DNA from: Planctomycetota bacterium
GTDB taxonomy: Bacteria; Planctomycetota; Phycisphaerae; WQYP01
NCBI GenBank assembly: GCA_021816165.1
Contig: JAKAYZ010000057.1
Coordinates: forward strand, 1 to 8,183
Direction of reading: 5' to 3'
DNA length: 8,183 nt
A program made the translations under genes and the position numbers. The notes beneath the pieces are model-generated. The model was given only the letters and a program-made list of their open reading frames with translations, was not told where the DNA came from and searched no databases. Numbering within the stretch: the first letter of the stretch is position 1; each line of letters begins with the position of its first letter. Of the stretch, positions 5,369 to 8,183 are shown piece by piece.

Positions 5369-7810
5369 ATGAACAAAGGATGGTCCGGCAACCCGCCGGC
5401 CGTGATCCGTTGCGCCCGGGGCCGCGCCGGCTTATGGCTGGGTTGCGCCGTGGTAATGCTTGTGCTGTTGCGGGCTTGGAGCCTTACGGCTGCGGCTTCC
5501 GCCGTGGCGCCGGCCGCCGCACCCTTCACCATCCGCCTAAATGGTTTGCAGACCGGCCGCGTGTTTCAGGGCATCGGCGGATTGAGCGCCGGGGCGTCCA
5601 GCCGCCTGCTGTATGACTATCCCCGCAGGCAGCGGAGCGCCATCCTTGATTATCTGTTCAAACCGCATTTTGGCGCCGGCTTCCAGATATTAAAGGTGGA
5701 AATCGGCGGCGATGTGGATTCAACGGACGGCGCGGAACCTTCCTTTGCCCGAACGCCTTACGAATTCAGCCATCCCGTGCCGGCGGATTTTAACCGCGGC
5801 TACGAATGGTGGCTGATGCGCGAAGCCAAAAAGCGCAACCCGCATATCAAGCTTTGGGCATTGCAGTGGGGGGCGCCTTACTGGGTGGGTGATCATACGC
5901 TGTTTACCCGAAAAAACGCCGAATATGTCTGCCGGTTTATTCAGGGCGCATGGAAGTATCACCATTTGCGCATTGACTACTGTGGAATCTGGAATGAGCA
6001 TCCTTATTCGGTACGGTACATCAAACTATTGCGGCAAACGTTAAATGCCGCCGGTCTGCAGCGCGTAAAAATCGTCGCCGCGGACGACGGCGGCAACGAC
6101 GCCTGGTCCGTGGCGGCCCACATGCTTAAAGACCCGGCGTTAATGAAAGCCGTCTACGCCATCGGCGCGCACTATCCGCTTACATGGGGCCCCATCAACA
6201 TGACATTCGCCGCCGACGCCGTAAAAACCGGGCGTCCCTTGTGGGCCAGTGAAGATTTTTCCCGGCCGGGAAACTGGAAAAACGCGGAATTCATGGCGCA
6301 TGAATTCCTGCTCAACCATATCAAGTTTCATATCAGTTCGGATACCATCTGGCCGTTGATCGGCGCGTGGTACCCCGCCCTGCCCTGCGGCGGACAGGGG
6401 CCTATGCTCGCCCGCACACCCTGGTCCGGCCATTATGATCTCATGCCGGCCCTCTGGACGCTGGCTCATTTCACCCAGTTCGTGCCCGTCGGATGGAAAT
6501 ATCTCCGCGGACAGGGCTGCGGCAAACTGCCGGCCGGCGGAACCTATTGCAGCTTTAAATCATCATCCACCGGCAACTACAGCATCGTGGCCGAAACTGC
6601 TTCCGCCAGCCGGCCGCAGCAAATTCGCCTGCGGCTTTCCGGCGGGCTGTCAAACGCCCCGGTCCAAATCTGGAGCAGCACACGGGCCCGGCAGATGGTT
6701 TTGACCGGGAAAATAACGCCGGTTCACCATGTCTTGATCCTCACGCTTGCTCCGCATGGCGTGTATTCAATCACCACCACCACCGGACAGTTGAAGGGGC
6801 GCCATTTTGACCCGCCCGCCCGGCCTTTTCCCATGCCGTTTGTCCGCCGATTCCGTCATGGCGGACTGGGAACATCGCCCAAATATTTTGCCGATCAGCA
6901 CGGTGCCTTTGAAATAGCCCGCGATCCGGCTGATGGTCGCCGCTGCCTTCGGCAGGCCGTTACCCATGTCGGCGTCGGCTGGATGCCCGGCCAGGGATTT
7001 CCGCTTTCGCTCGTCGGTTCACGGAAATGGCGCAATTATCAGGTGTCCGTCCGCGTAAAATTGCCGCAACATTCTTTCGCCTCGGTGCTGGGGCGGGTTG
7101 ATTCCGCGGGCTGGCACGCGCATGTGCATGGCTGTCGCTTTAACCTGCATGCGTCGGGTCGTTGGACACTCTGGTCCGGTTCCAGCGCCGTCGGCCGCGG
7201 ATCCATTCACCTGTCATCCGGGGTATGGCACGCGATCGCGCTGCAATTCAGCGGCATGCGGACCGTCGCCCTGGTGGACGGCCGCAAGGTCGCCTGGAAT
7301 AATTCTCCTGTGCGCCAATCCGGAATGGCCGGTATCGGCAGCGGCTGGAATCATGTGGAATACCGTCATTTTTCAGTTACCCCGGTCTCCGGCCCCACGA
7401 TTCATTACGTGGATTTAGCCCGCCACGCCTCCGCCGCGGCATCCAGCGAATGGAGCGATCAATATGCCCCGGCAATGGCGATCAGCGGAGAACCGGGCCG
7501 GCGATGGAACGCGGGCCATGGCGCTGCGGCCGGACAATGGCTGGAAATTCATTTTCCCCACGCGGTAATCTGCAACACGGTTTATATCCACCAATTTGGC
7601 GGGCGGATAATAACCGGCCGCCTGCAAAGCTCGGAAAACGGGCACATATGGCGAACCGTGGCGGCTTTTAAGCCGCAGGGTAAAGCTCAATTTCAAATAA
7701 GATTCGCCGCCGCCAAGGTGCGGTTTCTACGCCTGTTGGTTGATTCCACGGCCGGCAATCAACCGCCGTCAATTTACCGTTTCAGCGTTTATCACCTTCC
7801 CGCGATCTGA
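5369..7810 (+). CDS. Exported galactocerebrosidase-like GH59 glycosidase with C-terminal F5/8-type domain
   Basis: This 813-residue protein is a bacterial homologue of lysosomal galactocerebrosidase (GALC), a retaining clan GH-A enzyme that removes beta-linked galactose from galactosylceramide. The match to GALC is nearly full length: GIGGLSAGASSRLL (68-81), ILDYLFKPHFGAGFQILKVE (92-111), RGYEWWLMREAKKRNP (143-158), IDYCGIWNE (202-210), GLQRVKIVAADD (229-240), IGAHYP (265-270), LWASEDFS (291-298), PWSGHY (351-356) and a lectin-like domain (about 485-672; FADQHGAFE, WRNYQVSVRVKL). Glu210 and Glu295 correspond to the acid/base Glu182 and nucleophile Glu258 of GALC; Trp167 and Trp328 match its sugar-pocket tryptophans. 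Residues 683-811 add an F5/8-type C (discoidin/CBM32-like) domain absent from animal GALC. ATG 5369 has TGGAG 6 bases upstream; upstream in-frame starts (TTG 5261, ATG 5288) lack this. Residues 1-45 form an Arg-containing signal peptide with hydrophobic core, so it should be periplasmic or secreted. The natural substrate could be a glycolipid or a galactose-containing glycan. A hairpin follows the stop. Confidence 0.92.
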   Translation: MNKGWSGNPPAVIRCARGRAGLWLGCAVVMLVLLRAWSLTAAASAVAPAAAPFTIRLNGLQTGRVFQGIGGLSAGASSRLLYDYPRRQRSAILDYLFKPHFGAGFQILKVEIGGDVDSTDGAEPSFARTPYEFSHPVPADFNRGYEWWLMREAKKRNPHIKLWALQWGAPYWVGDHTLFTRKNAEYVCRFIQGAWKYHHLRIDYCGIWNEHPYSVRYIKLLRQTLNAAGLQRVKIVAADDGGNDAWSVAAHMLKDPALMKAVYAIGAHYPLTWGPINMTFAADAVKTGRPLWASEDFSRPGNWKNAEFMAHEFLLNHIKFHISSDTIWPLIGAWYPALPCGGQGPMLARTPWSGHYDLMPALWTLAHFTQFVPVGWKYLRGQGCGKLPAGGTYCSFKSSSTGNYSIVAETASASRPQQIRLRLSGGLSNAPVQIWSSTRARQMVLTGKITPVHHVLILTLAPHGVYSITTTTGQLKGRHFDPPARPFPMPFVRRFRHGGLGTSPKYFADQHGAFEIARDPADGRRCLRQAVTHVGVGWMPGQGFPLSLVGSRKWRNYQVSVRVKLPQHSFASVLGRVDSAGWHAHVHGCRFNLHASGRWTLWSGSSAVGRGSIHLSSGVWHAIALQFSGMRTVALVDGRKVAWNNSPVRQSGMAGIGSGWNHVEYRHFSVTPVSGPTIHYVDLARHASAAASSEWSDQYAPAMAISGEPGRRWNAGHGAAAGQWLEIHFPHAVICNTVYIHQFGGRIITGRLQSSENGHIWRTVAAFKPQGKAQFQIRFAAAKVRFLRLLVDSTAGNQPPSIYRFSVYHLPAI

Positions 7811-7814
7811 CACG

Positions 7815-7844
7815 CTTACACAGGCATTCCTGCCTGTGGTTAAG
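7815..7844 (+). terminator. Hairpin terminator or dispersed palindrome after the glycosidase gene
   Basis: CACAGGC (7819-7825) pairs perfectly with GCCTGTG (7832-7838) around ATTCCT. The stem extends through CTTA (7815-7818) and TAAG (7841-7844) past a two-base bulge. It begins only a few bases after the TGA at 7808-7810, so it is well placed to end transcription, though there is no long T-tract. From memory, CACAGGCAGGAATGCCTGTG-type palindromes recur between genes in many environmental bacteria, so this may be a dispersed repeat serving as terminator. Confidence 0.5.
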
Positions 7845-8088
7845 CAGTCCAACCGCTTCTGCAGCCTTTCAAAGCACCCCGTCGTCCGCGGCCTGCCGCT
7901 GCGCCGCAGCGAATTATCGCCTTAAAAGATGATCACATGCCGATGTGTCGTTAAAAAGATAAAAAAAACGACTTTTTTTGGGAATTTTGTATCTTGTTTC
8001 CCCTCCGTTTGAATTTAAACTCTATGCAGAACGCTTCAGTTGAGTCTGTAGAAAAATCCATCGGTTATGCGAATTCATAAGGCGGTCC
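7845..8088. other. AT-rich intergenic region upstream of the pilin-like gene
   Basis: No gene is seen. It holds two more small hairpins: CGCTGC/GCAGCG around GCC (7897-7911) and CACAT/ATGTG around GCCG (7934-7947). Then A8 (7961-7968), CGAC and T7 (7973-7979) could form a weak hairpin or act as an AT-rich upstream element. The stretch from about 7950 to 8060 is clearly more AT-rich than the neighbouring genes, as expected for a promoter region. TTGTTT (7994), TTGAAT (8009) and TTGAGT (8040) are possible -35 boxes, but none has a convincing -10 partner. Confidence 0.4.
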
Positions 8089-8183
8089 ATGAAATACAAC
8101 AAACATGCGGGTTTTACCCTCGTTGAGCTTTTGGTGGTGATCAGCATCATCGCCCTGCTCATCGCCCTGCTGCTGCCGGCCCT
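8089..8183 (+). CDS. Type IV pilin-like / pseudopilin protein, N-terminal fragment (cut by window edge)
   Basis: Only the first 31 codons are present. After a short basic leader (MKYNKHAG) comes the prepilin methylation motif [20 protein letters not shown]. Prepilin peptidase would cut after Gly8 and methylate Phe9; Glu13 is the conserved Glu at mature position +5. The hydrophobic helix ends in ALLLPAL, a form very common in planctomycete type II secretion-like pseudopilins, including the large DUF1559 (H-X9-DG) family, but the fragment cannot separate these from G-type pseudopilins. The start is ATG 8089 with a moderate AAGG (8079-8082) 6 bases upstream. The gene lies 278 bases from the glycosidase stop, behind a hairpin and an AT-rich region, so it is probably a separate unit. 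Confidence 0.88.
   Translation, partial: MKYNKHAGFTLVELLVVISIIALLIALLLPA

Noticed and set aside
5136..5372. + strand frame of 78 codons in the gap before the glycosidase
   Set aside because: It has no ribosome-binding site or recognisable feature, and it overlaps the glycosidase start in another frame.
1..8183. Insertion sequence, prophage, toxin-antitoxin or defence genes, tRNA or rRNA
   Set aside because: No transposase, integrase, phage, toxin or nuclease motifs and no tRNA- or rRNA-like sequence were found on either strand.

Overview
The window is GC-rich bacterial chromosomal DNA. All clearly supported genes lie on the + strand and are loosely spaced, mostly with individual ribosome-binding sites rather than one tight operon. 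The best guess at the source is a planctomycete, probably Phycisphaerae-like. That rests on the prepilin leader at the right edge ([20 protein letters not shown] type), the flippase-like membrane protein with a long loop after its first helix, a TTG start and an exported glycoside hydrolase. It is an inference; there is no rRNA or marker gene to settle it.

Layout. 1-350: the end, or all, of an unrecognised small protein, bracketed by a 15-base direct repeat and preceded by a palindrome. 351-1324: a long stretch without a convincing gene. It holds a terminator-like hairpin, a Cys-rich but start-less minus-strand reading, three tandem copies of a 172-181 bp repeat built on 9-base-phased CTCTGTG heptamers, and a structured leader in front of accA. 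1325-2419: accA, the acetyl-CoA carboxylase carboxyltransferase alpha subunit, with a Lys/Ser/Ala/Pro-rich N-terminal extension. 2481-3002: pyrE, a short orotate phosphoribosyltransferase. 3063-4376: a UPF0104/LPG_synthase_TM flippase-like membrane protein. 4489-5079: a Tyr/Pro/Gly-rich lipoprotein made of two copies of a 45-residue module plus a His/Gly/Arg tail, with its own TATAAT promoter. 5369-7810: the most striking gene, a full-length exported homologue of galactocerebrosidase (GH59) with both catalytic glutamates, the lectin-like domain and an added C-terminal F5/8-type (discoidin) domain. 8089-8183: the start of a type IV pilin-like/pseudopilin gene cut by the window edge.

How they fit together. 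accA and pyrE are housekeeping genes of fatty-acid and pyrimidine synthesis, 61 bases apart and possibly co-transcribed. The membrane protein, lipoprotein, glycosidase and pseudopilin all act at or beyond the cell envelope, but nothing in the sequence ties them into one pathway. I see no defence system, CRISPR array, transposase, tRNA or rRNA. The points most worth following are the GH59 enzyme in a bacterium, the duplicated-module lipoprotein, the tandem intergenic repeats and the possible alternative leader structures before accA.
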